In this document: in pieces, positions 18,060 to 26,567 of the stretch
Numbering within the stretch: the first letter of the stretch is position 1
Layout: the number at the start of each line of letters is the position of its first letter
NCBI GenBank assembly: GCA_025560025.1
Contig: CP048485.1
Location: 310,001-374,000 of the forward strand
Origin: Agrobacterium tumefaciens
GTDB taxonomy: Bacteria > Pseudomonadota > Alphaproteobacteria > Rhizobiales > Rhizobiaceae
Direction: 5' to 3'
DNA: 64,000 nucleotides
The notes under the pieces: model-generated
Told to the model about the DNA's origin: nothing
Databases searched by the model: none
What the model saw: the letters and a program-made list of their open reading frames with translations, nothing else
Translations under genes and position numbers: made by a program

Positions 18060-18845
18060 TCAGGGATTACGGTCGGAATTGCGCTGGCCCGCATCCAGTC
18101 CCCAATGTCGGAGACCGTCTATCACACCATCCGCTTCCGTCGCGCCCGAGAGGAAAAACCGGCTGTTGCTATTTGCCAGGGAAACAAGTTCCGGCAAGGC
18201 ATTGCCAACGATCACGCCGCGAACGCCATTCAATTCGAACATTGCCCGATCATTGCCAGTATCACCCGCAACGACTGATTCGTCGAGGCCGATGCGCAGT
18301 TGTCCACATAACCATGCCAATGCCGCGCCCTTGTCGGCGGCCTTCGGCAAGATGTCGAGGTCGCGATTGCTCGAATAAACGATGCGCGCGTCGATCGAGG
18401 CCGCCAGCAGCGCGTTTTCAATATCGGCAAGCGCCTTTTCATCCGCATCGTGCAGGAACCAGCTGGATTTAAGGCCATGCTGATAGCGCTCTTCCTGCAT
18501 CGTCACGCCGGCCTGGCCAGTCATGACACCGGCAATCTTCAGCGGGTCGAAACCCGTGCCGAGCGAGTGCCTGTAGGCGTCTTCCAGCTCAGTGCGCTCT
18601 TTCGCATGCAGCATGGTGCCGACGCCGCCGATGATGTAATCGGGCCGGGGCAGCGGCACCTCTTCCATGAGCGCCAGCTGGTCATCGACCAGCCTGCCGC
18701 TGTTAAAGACCAGAACCGGGCGGCGATCGTCCGGCAGCGATTGCCAGAAATCGCGGAACCGGCGCGTGGCGTCATTGTTGCCGACGACGGTTCCGTCGAG
18801 ATCGGTGGAAAAAAGACGAAGCGGTTTCAATCGCCGTCGTTCCAT
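18060..18845 (-). CDS. mfppA: Mannosylfructose-phosphate phosphatase (HAD family)
   Basis: It removes the phosphate from mannosylfructose-6-phosphate, the second and last step of mannosylfructose synthesis, a compatible solute described in Agrobacterium tumefaciens. The HAD motifs are LFSTDLDGTVVG (nucleophile Asp), VFNSGR (motif II), the K of the AADKGAALAWL helix, and AGDTGNDRAMFE (motif IV), as in sucrose-phosphate phosphatases. It overlaps the synthase gene. The ATG at 18845 gives 261 residues. A TTG at 18830 overlaps the synthase stop as TTGA and would start at LKPLRL, which suits translational coupling. The name rests on adjacency plus recognition. Confidence 0.85.
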   Translation of the reverse strand: MERRRLKPLRLFSTDLDGTVVGNNDATRRFRDFWQSLPDDRRPVLVFNSGRLVDDQLALMEEVPLPRPDYIIGGVGTMLHAKERTELEDAYRHSLGTGFDPLKIAGVMTGQAGVTMQEERYQHGLKSSWFLHDADEKALADIENALLAASIDARIVYSSNRDLDILPKAADKGAALAWLCGQLRIGLDESVVAGDTGNDRAMFELNGVRGVIVGNALPELVSLANSNSRFFLSGATEADGVIDGLRHWGLDAGQRNSDRNP

Positions 18846-20164
18846 GGTTCGGCCCAGTCCGCTTCTTCCAGAACCGGCATCATGGTGCGTCCTTCCACAA
18901 GAGCGAGCAATTGCTGCGCTATGCCGGTCCATGTGAACAGGCTGCGCGCTTTGTGTGCGCCCATTCGGGAAAGCCGCCCGTAAAGCCGCTCATGCTTGAA
19001 CGGTTTCATCATGGTGATGCCGAGGTCTTCCTTGTCGAAAGGATCGGCAAACAGCGCATGGCGGCCATAGCTGATGGCCCTGAACAACCCGCCATGGGTG
19101 GTGACGACGGTGGGTGTGCCGCTCGCCATCGCCTCGATGGCGGTCATGCCGAAGGGTTCATAACGGCTTGAAAGCACGAAGAGATCGGCGGCGCGATAAA
19201 TATCCGGCAAATCCTCATCGGTAACATAACCGGAAAACGCAACCTTCTCTTCGAGACCGAGCGCTTTCACCCGTTCCTTCAACTGGTTGAGGATCGTGGT
19301 TTCCTGTTCGTCCATGTTTTCGCCGCCGACGGCAAGATGCAGCCGTGCCTCCGGCTCGCGCTGCGCCAGCACCGAAAAGCCGTCGATCAGCAGGTCGTAA
19401 CCCTTGTTTGTGGCGAGACGCCCGAGCGCCAGCACCGTCTTGCCCTCGAAGCCAAAACGCTGCCGGATCATCTGCCGCGTCGCATCCGAAACGGGGAAGA
19501 AACGGTTGTCGTCGTAACCCGGCGGGATCATATGGATGTGCTTGCGCTTGAGGCCATAATCCTCAATCAGCACGTCAAGCTGCACCGGCGTCGTGGCGAT
19601 CACCATGTCGCAGCTGCGATAGATGATCAGCTCATGCTGGATGCGTTCCTTGAAATTGAATTCCAGCTCGAACGTATCGGCTTTTTCGGGATAGTCGGTC
19701 TCCATCTGGCGCTTCTTCCAGAGGCCGAGCGAATGTGGCGTATGCAGATGCGGGATTTTCAGAGCCTCGGACAGCCGCTGCCCGGCAACGCCCGCATCCC
19801 AATAGTGGCTGTTGATGAAGGAATAATTCAGGTCGTTTTTCTTGATGAAACGCAGCGCATTTTCGCACCATTCCATCAGGTGGCGGTGCAGATATTCCTT
19901 GGGAATGAAATCGCGCCCGCCGCAGGGAATGCGTACCACGCGGACACGCTCGTCAACCTCGTCGAATTCCGGCTGGTCTTCGAAACGGCGGGTATAAAGA
20001 TCGACAGTATAACCGAGCTGGCCGAGTTTGCGTGCAAGCTCAAGCACATACACCACCTGTCCCCCGGTGTCGGCTGCGCCCAGGGGCGGGTGCGCGGCGA
20101 CATAGCCATGCGTCGATATGAGAGCTATCCGCGGATAGCGTTCAGTTTCGCTCGTGGTTGTCAT
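18827..20164 (-). CDS. mfpsA: Mannosylfructose-phosphate synthase (GT4 glycosyltransferase)
   Basis: It transfers mannose from GDP-mannose to fructose-6-phosphate in the cytosol. The fold is that of sucrose-phosphate synthases: PPLGAADTGGQVVYVLELAR near residue 27, PHLHTPHSLG, and the GT4 EPFGMTAIEA (E-X7-E) motif near residue 340. MTTTSETERYP at 20164 follows a GATGGGA ribosome-site-like run; an ATG three codons upstream and a TTG nine codons upstream (20191, 454 residues) are alternatives. The phosphatase overlaps its 3' end. A GntR regulator lies 113 bases upstream on the same strand and may be in the same transcript. Confidence 0.87.
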   Translation of the reverse strand: MTTTSETERYPRIALISTHGYVAAHPPLGAADTGGQVVYVLELARKLGQLGYTVDLYTRRFEDQPEFDEVDERVRVVRIPCGGRDFIPKEYLHRHLMEWCENALRFIKKNDLNYSFINSHYWDAGVAGQRLSEALKIPHLHTPHSLGLWKKRQMETDYPEKADTFELEFNFKERIQHELIIYRSCDMVIATTPVQLDVLIEDYGLKRKHIHMIPPGYDDNRFFPVSDATRQMIRQRFGFEGKTVLALGRLATNKGYDLLIDGFSVLAQREPEARLHLAVGGENMDEQETTILNQLKERVKALGLEEKVAFSGYVTDEDLPDIYRAADLFVLSSRYEPFGMTAIEAMASGTPTVVTTHGGLFRAISYGRHALFADPFDKEDLGITMMKPFKHERLYGRLSRMGAHKARSLFTWTGIAQQLLALVEGRTMMPVLEEADWAEPWNDGD

Positions 20165-20276
20165 GGGTCCCATCTTGGTAAATTTTTCCAATTAACCCGA
20201 TAAAAAGACCAAACAGCACAAAAGGTTCCATTAAAACCTGAATAAAAGAGATGGCGTATTTCGCCTGAAGGCGTTT

Positions 20277-21050
20277 TCAGCTGCTGCGCTGCTGCTGCCG
20301 CAGACGCGAAATCCGGTCCCATTCCCGCGCCTGATGCGCCTTGGATGTCGTCTCCACGATGAAGTCGATATGGGCCTCCGCCGCCGCCCTTGCCCCTGCC
20401 GGGTCGCCGGCGGCAATCGCATCATGGATGGCGATATGCTGTCTCAGCACCTCGTCATGGGCGCCGGTAACGGTGAAGATGAGATGGCGATTGTAGAAGA
20501 TGTCGTCGCTCAAAAGCCGGTAGCAGGACCGCAACGTGTGCATCAGCACGATATTATGCGCCGCTTCTCCAATGGCGTTGTGAAATTCCACATCGCCCGA
20601 AAGCTCCTCTTCGAAACGGCCCGCCTCATGCGCCTCGCGCATTTTCTCGACGATGGCGGCGAGGTTGCGCCTGTCCGGCTCCGTTGCCCGCTGTGCGGCA
20701 AGTTCGGCGGTCATGCCTTCGATATAACGGCGATATTCGAGAAAATCCCGCGTCGCCCGGCTATGACGGGTGATGAGCGCGCTCAGGGGATCGGAAAAGA
20801 CCGGGCCGACAATATCGGCAACATAGGTGCCGCCGCCATGTCGGCTCACGAGAAGGCCGCGGGTTTCGAGTTCTTTCAGCGCCTCCCGCAGGATCGGCCG
20901 CGAGACATCCAGCCTCTGCGCCAGCTCCCGCTCACCGGGCAGCCGGTCGCCGTCGTGCAATATGCCGTCGAGGATCAGTTCCTCGAAACGTAAGATCACC
21001 TCCTGCGATGTGCGGCTGTGCTCTATCCGCGCAAATAGCGTCTCGTCCAT
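20277..21050 (-). CDS. FadR-subfamily GntR transcriptional regulator
   Basis: A 257-residue regulator from MDETLFARIEHS. The winged helix-turn-helix spans residues 15-75 (GERELAQRLDVSRPILREAL), followed by an all-helical FCD effector domain with the metal-ligand pattern D...H...H (DVEFHNAIGEAAHN and later HIAIHDAI, AEAHIDFI). Relatives such as LldR, GlcC and PdhR sense carboxylic acids. Both glcDEF (2.7 kb away) and the mannosylfructose genes are candidate targets; the sequence cannot choose. The long in-frame extension upstream to 21131 lacks homology and is excluded. Confidence 0.86.
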   Translation of the reverse strand: MDETLFARIEHSRTSQEVILRFEELILDGILHDGDRLPGERELAQRLDVSRPILREALKELETRGLLVSRHGGGTYVADIVGPVFSDPLSALITRHSRATRDFLEYRRYIEGMTAELAAQRATEPDRRNLAAIVEKMREAHEAGRFEEELSGDVEFHNAIGEAAHNIVLMHTLRSCYRLLSDDIFYNRHLIFTVTGAHDEVLRQHIAIHDAIAAGDPAGARAAAEAHIDFIVETTSKAHQAREWDRISRLRQQQRSS

Positions 21051-21360
21051 CGCAGCATTCTCCGGCGAAATCCGCCCCTGGGGTGTGCCTGTCTGTGCAA
21101 TCGGGCACAAATTATCAGCGAAGCGTCGCACTGGTCAATTATTCTGTCCAGTTTGATGGCCTGTTCATGCTGGATTGCCTGCGGCAACACGGCATCTGCC
21201 CTTTTAAACTGGCTTTTGTTAAAGCAGCACCCGGATAGGGTGATGATGGCGGGTTTTCTTCGCCAGTTGCATCAAAACAATTACATTGGCTTCGATTGCG
21301 GTGTCGCCATCGCCATTGATGCTTTAGAAAACCGGCGGAAACAGGCGGGGACGGTATCGC
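21051..21360. other. Divergent gap between the GntR and DUF3422 genes
   Basis: 310 bases holding the possible operator at 21130-21152 and presumably both promoters. No RNA gene or member of the repeat families is visible. Confidence 0.5.
21130..21152. promoter_or_regulatory. Possible GntR operator
   Basis: ACTGG-TCAATTATTCTGT-CCAGT is an interrupted inverted repeat 80 bases upstream of the GntR start, in the divergent gap. Its TGGTC...CCA character resembles FadR-subfamily operators (TGGT-N-ACCA), but the symmetry is imperfect. Confidence 0.3.
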
Positions 21361-22635
21361 ATGGCCAAGGGTAGATTTGCTTTCGCAAGCGCGCCGGAAA
21401 GGTCGCTGGCGCTCGGGGAGGTGCATGCGCGCCCGACGGTGCTTCTCGCCCCGTCGCGCATCATCGTCCAGCTCGCCTTCATGATGGATGGCGGCTCGGC
21501 CGTGCACCACTCGGTCATCGCGGAAATGTCGCGCAGCCGGGGCGTCGCGCCGCCGGAACGCGATGCCCGCCACCACGCCATGCCCTGGGGGCAGGGCACG
21601 CTGCGCTGGGAACGGCACACGGAATTCTCGACCTGGTTCTGGGATGGCCCCGCGCCGGAAAAATTCGGCGGTGAGATTGCCGGTGATCCCTTCGGCGACG
21701 GCTTTTCGCCGCCCGGTTCCCTGATATCGGGCATTAGACTGGAAATCCGCGAAGATAGCGCGCTCGCCGCCCCGGCCGGGACGATGTTCGAGCCGACCAG
21801 CCTCTGTCATAGCGACGTGCGCGATGGTCAGGCGACGATCCTCACCGATTTCCGTCAGGATCGCGACGGGCTGACGCAGATATTGGTGATCGACCGGGGT
21901 TTGAGCGATTACAGCCGCGGTGCGCTGGTGCAGCGGCTGCTGGATATCGAGACCTATCGCACGCTTGCCATGCTCGGCCTGCCGATGGCGCAGACGCTCT
22001 CGCCGGAAATCCGCCGCATCGAGGATGGTTTGACGGGCATTACCCAGCGCATGAAGAATGGCGCGCGTGACGAGGCTGATGCGCTGCTGGCCGAAATGAC
22101 CCGGCTTGCGGCGGAACTGGAGGCCAATGCCGCGCTCAGCCTCTATCGTTTCGGCGCCAGCCGCGCCTATGACGGCATCGTGCGCGAGCGCATCCGCGCC
22201 TTGGCGGAAACGCCGGTGCTGGGGCACGAAACCATGGGCAGCTTTCTGGAAAGGCGTCTTGCGCCGGCTATGCGCACCTGCCAGTCGGTGGAGGAGCGGC
22301 AGGCCAATCTGTCGCGCAAGCTCTATCGCGCAACGGCGCTCGTCCGAAGCTGGATCGACGTGGAGCTGGAGCGGCAGAACACGGTGTTGCTCAACACCAT
22401 GAACAAGCGCGCCGCGATGCAGCTTCGCCTGCAGCAGACGGTGGAAGGCCTCTCGGTCGCCGCCATCTCCTATTATGTCGTTGGCCTCATCGGTTATCTC
22501 ACCAAGGCGATCAGCCATGACGTGCTGCCGGTCGATCCCGCCGTGGTCACCGGCATCTCGGTTCCCTTCGCCGTACTCGGTGTCTGGTGGGTGGTGCGCC
22601 GCATCCGTCGCTCCCATGCCGAGGGCGGGCACTGA
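21361..22635 (+). CDS. DUF3422 family membrane protein
   Basis: A 424-residue protein of the DUF3422 family, function unknown. The N-terminal half is a soluble alpha/beta region opening LGEVHARPTVLL (residues about 19-30). A long helical, probably coiled-coil middle follows (about 220-350). Two membrane helices lie near the C-terminus (VAAISYYVVGLIGYLTKAI and VVTGISVPFAVLGVWWVV), ending in a basic tail. The topology resembles the CorA-like plan of a big cytosolic domain plus two helices, but the GMN signature is absent. It is monocistronic and convergent with a LysR gene, with a short palindrome between them. Confidence 0.82.
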   Translation: MAKGRFAFASAPERSLALGEVHARPTVLLAPSRIIVQLAFMMDGGSAVHHSVIAEMSRSRGVAPPERDARHHAMPWGQGTLRWERHTEFSTWFWDGPAPEKFGGEIAGDPFGDGFSPPGSLISGIRLEIREDSALAAPAGTMFEPTSLCHSDVRDGQATILTDFRQDRDGLTQILVIDRGLSDYSRGALVQRLLDIETYRTLAMLGLPMAQTLSPEIRRIEDGLTGITQRMKNGARDEADALLAEMTRLAAELEANAALSLYRFGASRAYDGIVRERIRALAETPVLGHETMGSFLERRLAPAMRTCQSVEERQANLSRKLYRATALVRSWIDVELERQNTVLLNTMNKRAAMQLRLQQTVEGLSVAAISYYVVGLIGYLTKAISHDVLPVDPAVVTGISVPFAVLGVWWVVRRIRRSHAEGGH

Positions 22636-22649
22636 CGGACAACCCAGTC

Positions 22650-22684
22650 TCCCTCATCCCTGTGACGAGCACAGGGATGAGGGA
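22650..22684. repeat. Short palindrome, family D minimal copy
   Basis: TCCCTCATCCCTGTG-acgag-CACAGGGATGAGGGA is a perfect 15-bp-arm hairpin between convergent genes. It equals the outer arms of the longer elements at 27947-28060 and 61739-61855. Confidence 0.85.
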
Positions 22685-22695
22685 GTGGACCCGTT

Positions 22696-23634
22696 TCAGC
22701 CCTGCTCCCAATAGGGCGAAGGCCCATAAAGCCCGGCCAGATAATCGATGAACAGCCGCACCTTCGCAGGCAGGAACTGCCGGCTCGGATAAACCGCCGA
22801 GAGCGTCACGTTGCGTGATCCCTCATAGGCGGGCAGAACCTGCACCAGTTTGCCGGCGCGCAATTCATGGCCGATATCCCAGGTGGAACGGAGCGCAATG
22901 CCAAGCCCCGATATCACAGCTTCGCGGATCACCTCGCTGGAATTGGTGACCAGCATGCCTTCCGGGCGGATGCTGAGCGCGCCGCCCGGTCCTTCCAGCC
23001 GCCACACATCGTTATTATGGGCCGGCAGGCAGCGGTGTTTCTTCAAGTCCTCGATTGTCGCGGGCATGCCGTGGGTTGCGACGTATTCCGCTGAAGCACA
23101 AAGCACGCGGCGCACCGGCGCTAGCCGGCGGGCCACAAGGCTGGAGGAATTGAGGTCTGCGATGCGGATCGCCAGATCGTAACCGCCTTCGATGATGTCG
23201 ATGAACTCGTCGCTGAGCACCAGATTGACCGAAAGGTCCGGATGCCGCTCCATGAAACCCTTGAGATGCGGTGCGATATGCATGCGCCCGAAGGAGGTGG
23301 GGGCGGAAACCTTCAGCGTGCCGTTGACGGTATTGGCGCGGCCGGAGACGAAATCCTCCGCCTCTTCCAGCCCTTCCAGCACGGCAAGTACCCGCTCGTA
23401 AAAGCCCTGTCCCGCTTCGGTCAGCGAAATCTGCCGCGTGGTGCGCTGAAACAGCCGCGCGCCGAGCTTTTCTTCCAGCCGCTTGATGCGCTTGGAAATG
23501 ACGGCGGGTGAATAACCCAGCTCCTTGGCGGCCAGCGACATGCTGCCGGAGGCGGCAACGCTCGCGAAGACTTCCAGATCGCCCAGATTCGTCACAGTTA
23601 ACCCCTGATTATTTCCGTAATGGAAAAAATCCAT
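22696..23634 (-). CDS. LysR-family transcriptional regulator divergent from glcD
   Basis: A 312-residue LysR-type regulator from MDFFHYGNNQGL. Its helix-turn-helix contains SMSLAAKELGYSPAVISKRI (about residues 31-50), followed by the effector domain beginning GTLKVSAPTSFGRMH. It belongs to the AaeR/DsdC-like branch whose effector domain opens with G.L.V..P. The start lies 73 bases from glcD on the opposite strand, so it is the natural candidate regulator of glycolate use. Its 3' end is convergent with DUF3422. An in-frame extension upstream to 23772 would run across the glcD start and is rejected. Confidence 0.87.
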   Translation of the reverse strand: MDFFHYGNNQGLTVTNLGDLEVFASVAASGSMSLAAKELGYSPAVISKRIKRLEEKLGARLFQRTTRQISLTEAGQGFYERVLAVLEGLEEAEDFVSGRANTVNGTLKVSAPTSFGRMHIAPHLKGFMERHPDLSVNLVLSDEFIDIIEGGYDLAIRIADLNSSSLVARRLAPVRRVLCASAEYVATHGMPATIEDLKKHRCLPAHNNDVWRLEGPGGALSIRPEGMLVTNSSEVIREAVISGLGIALRSTWDIGHELRAGKLVQVLPAYEGSRNVTLSAVYPSRQFLPAKVRLFIDYLAGLYGPSPYWEQG

Positions 23635-23707
23635 AACATTTGATTGCGCTCTTTCAAAGTGGTAAAGAAAGAATACCAGTTGAGGAAATGTAGATGGAGG
23701 AGGGGCG

Positions 23708-25141
23708 GTGACGCAGCCGATCAAGTTTCTGGAGCCGCGCGCAAACGTCGTCGCAAGCCGTGACCGCATCATATCCGACCTGAAGGATATTCTGGCCGCA
23801 GACTGTCTTGTCCACGAGCCGCGCGAACTCGTGCCTTTCGAGACGGATGCCTTCGTTTCCTATCGCCGCCTGCCGCTGGCCGTGGCGCTGCCGAAGACCA
23901 CGGAAGAGGTGGCGGCGGTGATGAAATATTGCCACCGTTACGGTATTCCGGTCGTGCCGCGGGGCGCCGGCACCTCGCTTTCCGGCGGCGCGATCCCGCA
24001 GGAGGATGCGGTGGTGATCGGCCTCTCGAAGATGGCCTCGATCCTCGAACTGGATTTTTACAATCGCACGGCGCGGGTGCAGGCGGGCGTTACCAATCTT
24101 TCCATTTCCGATGCGGCCGGTGCGGAAGGTTTCTTTTATGCACCCGATCCCAGCTCGCAGCTTGCCTGTACCATCGGCGGCAATATCGGCATGAATTCCG
24201 GCGGCGCCCATTGCCTGAAATACGGCGTCACCACCAATAATCTGCTCGGCGTAAAAATGGTGCTGGTGGATGGCACGGTGCTGGAACTGGGCGGCAAATA
24301 TCTCGACGCCGCCGGCTACGATCTGCTCGCCCTCGTCTGCGGTTCGGAAGGCCAGCTTGGCATTGTCACGGAAGCGACAGTGCGGCTGATCGCCAAGCCG
24401 GAGGGCGCGCGCCCGGTGCTGTTCGGTTTTGAAACCTCTGAGGAGGCAGGCTCCTGCGTGGCCGATATCATCGGTGCGGGCATCATCCCGGTCGCCATCG
24501 AATTCATGGACAAGCCGGCCATCGAGATTTGCGAGGCCTTCGCCAAGGCGGGCTATCCGCTGGATGTCGGCGCATTGCTGATCGTCGAGGTCGAAGGCTC
24601 CGAAGCGGAAATGGATGCCATGCTGGCCGATATCGTCACCATTGCCAGAAAACATGGTGTGAAGACCGTGAAGGAATGCCAGTCGGCCATGGAGGCGGCG
24701 GCGATCTGGAAAGGCCGCAAATCCGCCTTTGGCGCAACGGGCCGCATCGCGGATTATATCTGCATGGATGGCACCGTGCCGCTTTCGCAGCTTTCTTATG
24801 TGCTGAAAAAGACAAGCGAGATCACCGACCGCCTCGGCCTGCGCGTTGCCAATGTCTTCCATGCGGGGGATGGCAACATGCACCCGCTCATCCTGTTCAA
24901 CGCCAATGACCCTGATGATGCGGCCCGGGCCGAGGAGGCCGGCAATGAGATATTGAAGCTCTGCGTCGATGCCGGCGGCTGTCTCACCGGCGAGCACGGT
25001 GTGGGCATCGAAAAGCGGGATTTGATGCGCCACCAATATGGCGAGGCCGATCTTGCCCAGCAGATGGCGGTGCGCGCGGCATTTGACGAGGGGTGGTTGA
25101 TGAACCCTTCCAAGGTGTTTCCGCTGGAGGGGAGGGGATGA
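23708..25141 (+). CDS. glcD: Glycolate oxidase subunit GlcD
   Basis: GlcD is the catalytic flavin subunit that oxidises glycolate to glyoxylate, passing electrons through GlcE and GlcF to the quinone pool. The 477-residue protein has the FAD_binding_4 motif VVPRGAGTSLSGGAI near residue 81. Its C-terminal FAD-linked oxidase domain carries HAGDGNMHPLILF and the GEHGVGIEKR signature near 432. The GTG start follows GGAGGAGGGGC, a strong ribosome site. D-lactate dehydrogenase is the main alternative, but the following glcE and glcF settle it. The operon is broken by a 160-base hairpin element after this gene. Confidence 0.93.
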   Translation: MTQPIKFLEPRANVVASRDRIISDLKDILAADCLVHEPRELVPFETDAFVSYRRLPLAVALPKTTEEVAAVMKYCHRYGIPVVPRGAGTSLSGGAIPQEDAVVIGLSKMASILELDFYNRTARVQAGVTNLSISDAAGAEGFFYAPDPSSQLACTIGGNIGMNSGGAHCLKYGVTTNNLLGVKMVLVDGTVLELGGKYLDAAGYDLLALVCGSEGQLGIVTEATVRLIAKPEGARPVLFGFETSEEAGSCVADIIGAGIIPVAIEFMDKPAIEICEAFAKAGYPLDVGALLIVEVEGSEAEMDAMLADIVTIARKHGVKTVKECQSAMEAAAIWKGRKSAFGATGRIADYICMDGTVPLSQLSYVLKKTSEITDRLGLRVANVFHAGDGNMHPLILFNANDPDDAARAEEAGNEILKLCVDAGGCLTGEHGVGIEKRDLMRHQYGEADLAQQMAVRAAFDEGWLMNPSKVFPLEGRG

Positions 25142-25176
25142 TGGGTGTGAATTCTGTGCTCTCTGTGGGTGTGGTT

Positions 25177-25336
25177 TACCCCCCTCTGCCCTGCCGGGCA
25201 TCTCCCCCTCAAGGGGGGAGATCGACAAGCGGCGACCTCCCGCTCAATTTTCGAACGGTGCAATTGAAACGATGTGCCAGCCTCTTGCCGATCTCCCCCC
25301 TTGAGGGGGAGATGCCCGGCAGGGCAGAGGGGGGTA
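25177..25336. repeat. MITE-like element with perfect 46-bp inverted repeats, inside the glc operon
   Basis: The left arm 25177-25222 (TACCCCCCTCTGCCCTGCCG...) is the exact reverse complement of the right arm 25291-25336. The arms enclose a 68-base centre of ordinary composition. Each arm ends inward in its own short palindrome (ATCTCCCCCT/AGGGGGGAGAT). No coding capacity and no clear target-site duplication are seen. Transcribed, it would form a very stable stem between glcD and glcE. Confidence 0.92.
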
Positions 25337-25361
25337 TCCCTTGCTCAAAGGCGGCCACCCC

Positions 25362-26564
25362 ATGCTGACCCCATACTCAGAAGCCCAGGCCGCCGATATC
25401 ATCCGCGGCCACGCAACTCGAAAAACCCCGCTGAAAATCATCGGCGGCAACACCCGTTCCGGTTTTGGCAACGCCGTCGCGGCAAATAATGCGCTCTCCT
25501 CCCGTGCCATGAACGGTATAGTCTCCTACGTCCCCGCCGAAATGGTCATGACCGCCAAGGCCGGAACGCCGCTCGCCACCATTGAAGCCGCTCTTGCCGA
25601 AAACCGGCAGATGATGGCGTTCGAGCCGATGGATCATCGCCCGATCATGGGAACGATGGGTGAGCCGACCATTGGCGGCGTCTTTGCCGCCAATGTCTCC
25701 GGTCCGCGCCGTTATGTGGCAGGGGCAGCGCGCGACAGCCTGCTCGGCGTCGGTTTCGTTAATGGCGGCGGTGAAATCATCAGGGCGGGTGGCCGGGTGA
25801 TGAAGAATGTCACGGGCCTGGACCTTTCAAAGCTTCTGGCCGGTTCGCATGGCACGCTCGGATTTCTGACGGAAGTCACCTTCCGTGTGCTGCCGAAACC
25901 GCCTTCGGAGAAAACGGTTGTCGTATCCGGCCTGGATGACGAAGCGGCGACGCGGATCATGGCGGCGGCCATGGCGATGAGCGTGGAGGTTTCCGGGGCG
26001 GCCCATCTGCCGGAAAGCGTTCGCTCCCGTTTCATCGATGGCGTCCTGCCGGAAGGTCCGGCGACAATCCTGCGGCTGGAGGGACTTGGGGCGTCAGTGG
26101 AAGCGCGCGCGGCCAAACTCCTCTCCGTCATGGATCGGGTCGGGCCATGGGCGCTGCTGGAAGGCGAGGAAAGCGGTGTTTTGTGGCGGCAGGTGCGGGA
26201 TGTTGCCCCCTATGCCGGGGAAAACGCCAAGCCGCTCTGGCAAGTCTCGGTCGCGCCGGCGGAAGGCCACAGGCTGGTCGCGGCGCTGCGTATGGAAGCG
26301 GGCATCGACGCCTTTTACGACTGGCAGGGCGGCCTTGTCTGGATGCAGATGGAAGCTGATCCCGAGGCGGATCTGCTGCGCGGCGCGATCCGGGCGCTGG
26401 GCGGCGGCCACGCAACGCTGGTGAGGGCAAGTGACGCGGTGCGCGCCACCGTGGCCGCATTCGAACCGCGCCCGGCGGCGGAAGCCATTCTGTCCGCGCG
26501 TATCAGGGAAAAGCTCGATCCGGCGGGCATCTTCAATCCCGGCAAAATGGGAAGGGCCGTCTGA
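25362..26564 (+). CDS. glcE: Glycolate oxidase subunit GlcE (FAD-binding)
   Basis: A 400-residue flavoprotein, the second subunit of glycolate oxidase. GGNTRSGFG near residue 27 and the PTIGGVFAANVSGPRR stretch near 106 form the FAD_binding_4 domain. The C-terminus keeps the LDPAGIFNPGKMG ending of FAD-linked oxidases. Start MLTPYSEAQA at 25362 is preferred; a TTG seven codons earlier abuts the right arm of the inverted-repeat element. The gene ends four bases before glcF, so E and F are tightly coupled even though D is separated by the hairpin. Confidence 0.92.
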   Translation: MLTPYSEAQAADIIRGHATRKTPLKIIGGNTRSGFGNAVAANNALSSRAMNGIVSYVPAEMVMTAKAGTPLATIEAALAENRQMMAFEPMDHRPIMGTMGEPTIGGVFAANVSGPRRYVAGAARDSLLGVGFVNGGGEIIRAGGRVMKNVTGLDLSKLLAGSHGTLGFLTEVTFRVLPKPPSEKTVVVSGLDDEAATRIMAAAMAMSVEVSGAAHLPESVRSRFIDGVLPEGPATILRLEGLGASVEARAAKLLSVMDRVGPWALLEGEESGVLWRQVRDVAPYAGENAKPLWQVSVAPAEGHRLVAALRMEAGIDAFYDWQGGLVWMQMEADPEADLLRGAIRALGGGHATLVRASDAVRATVAAFEPRPAAEAILSARIREKLDPAGIFNPGKMGRAV

Positions 26565-26567
26565 GCC

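Noticed and set aside
25177..25336. Insertion sequence at the inverted repeat
   Set aside because: The 68-base centre has no transposase capacity and no target duplication is clear. Only a miniature, non-coding element is supported.
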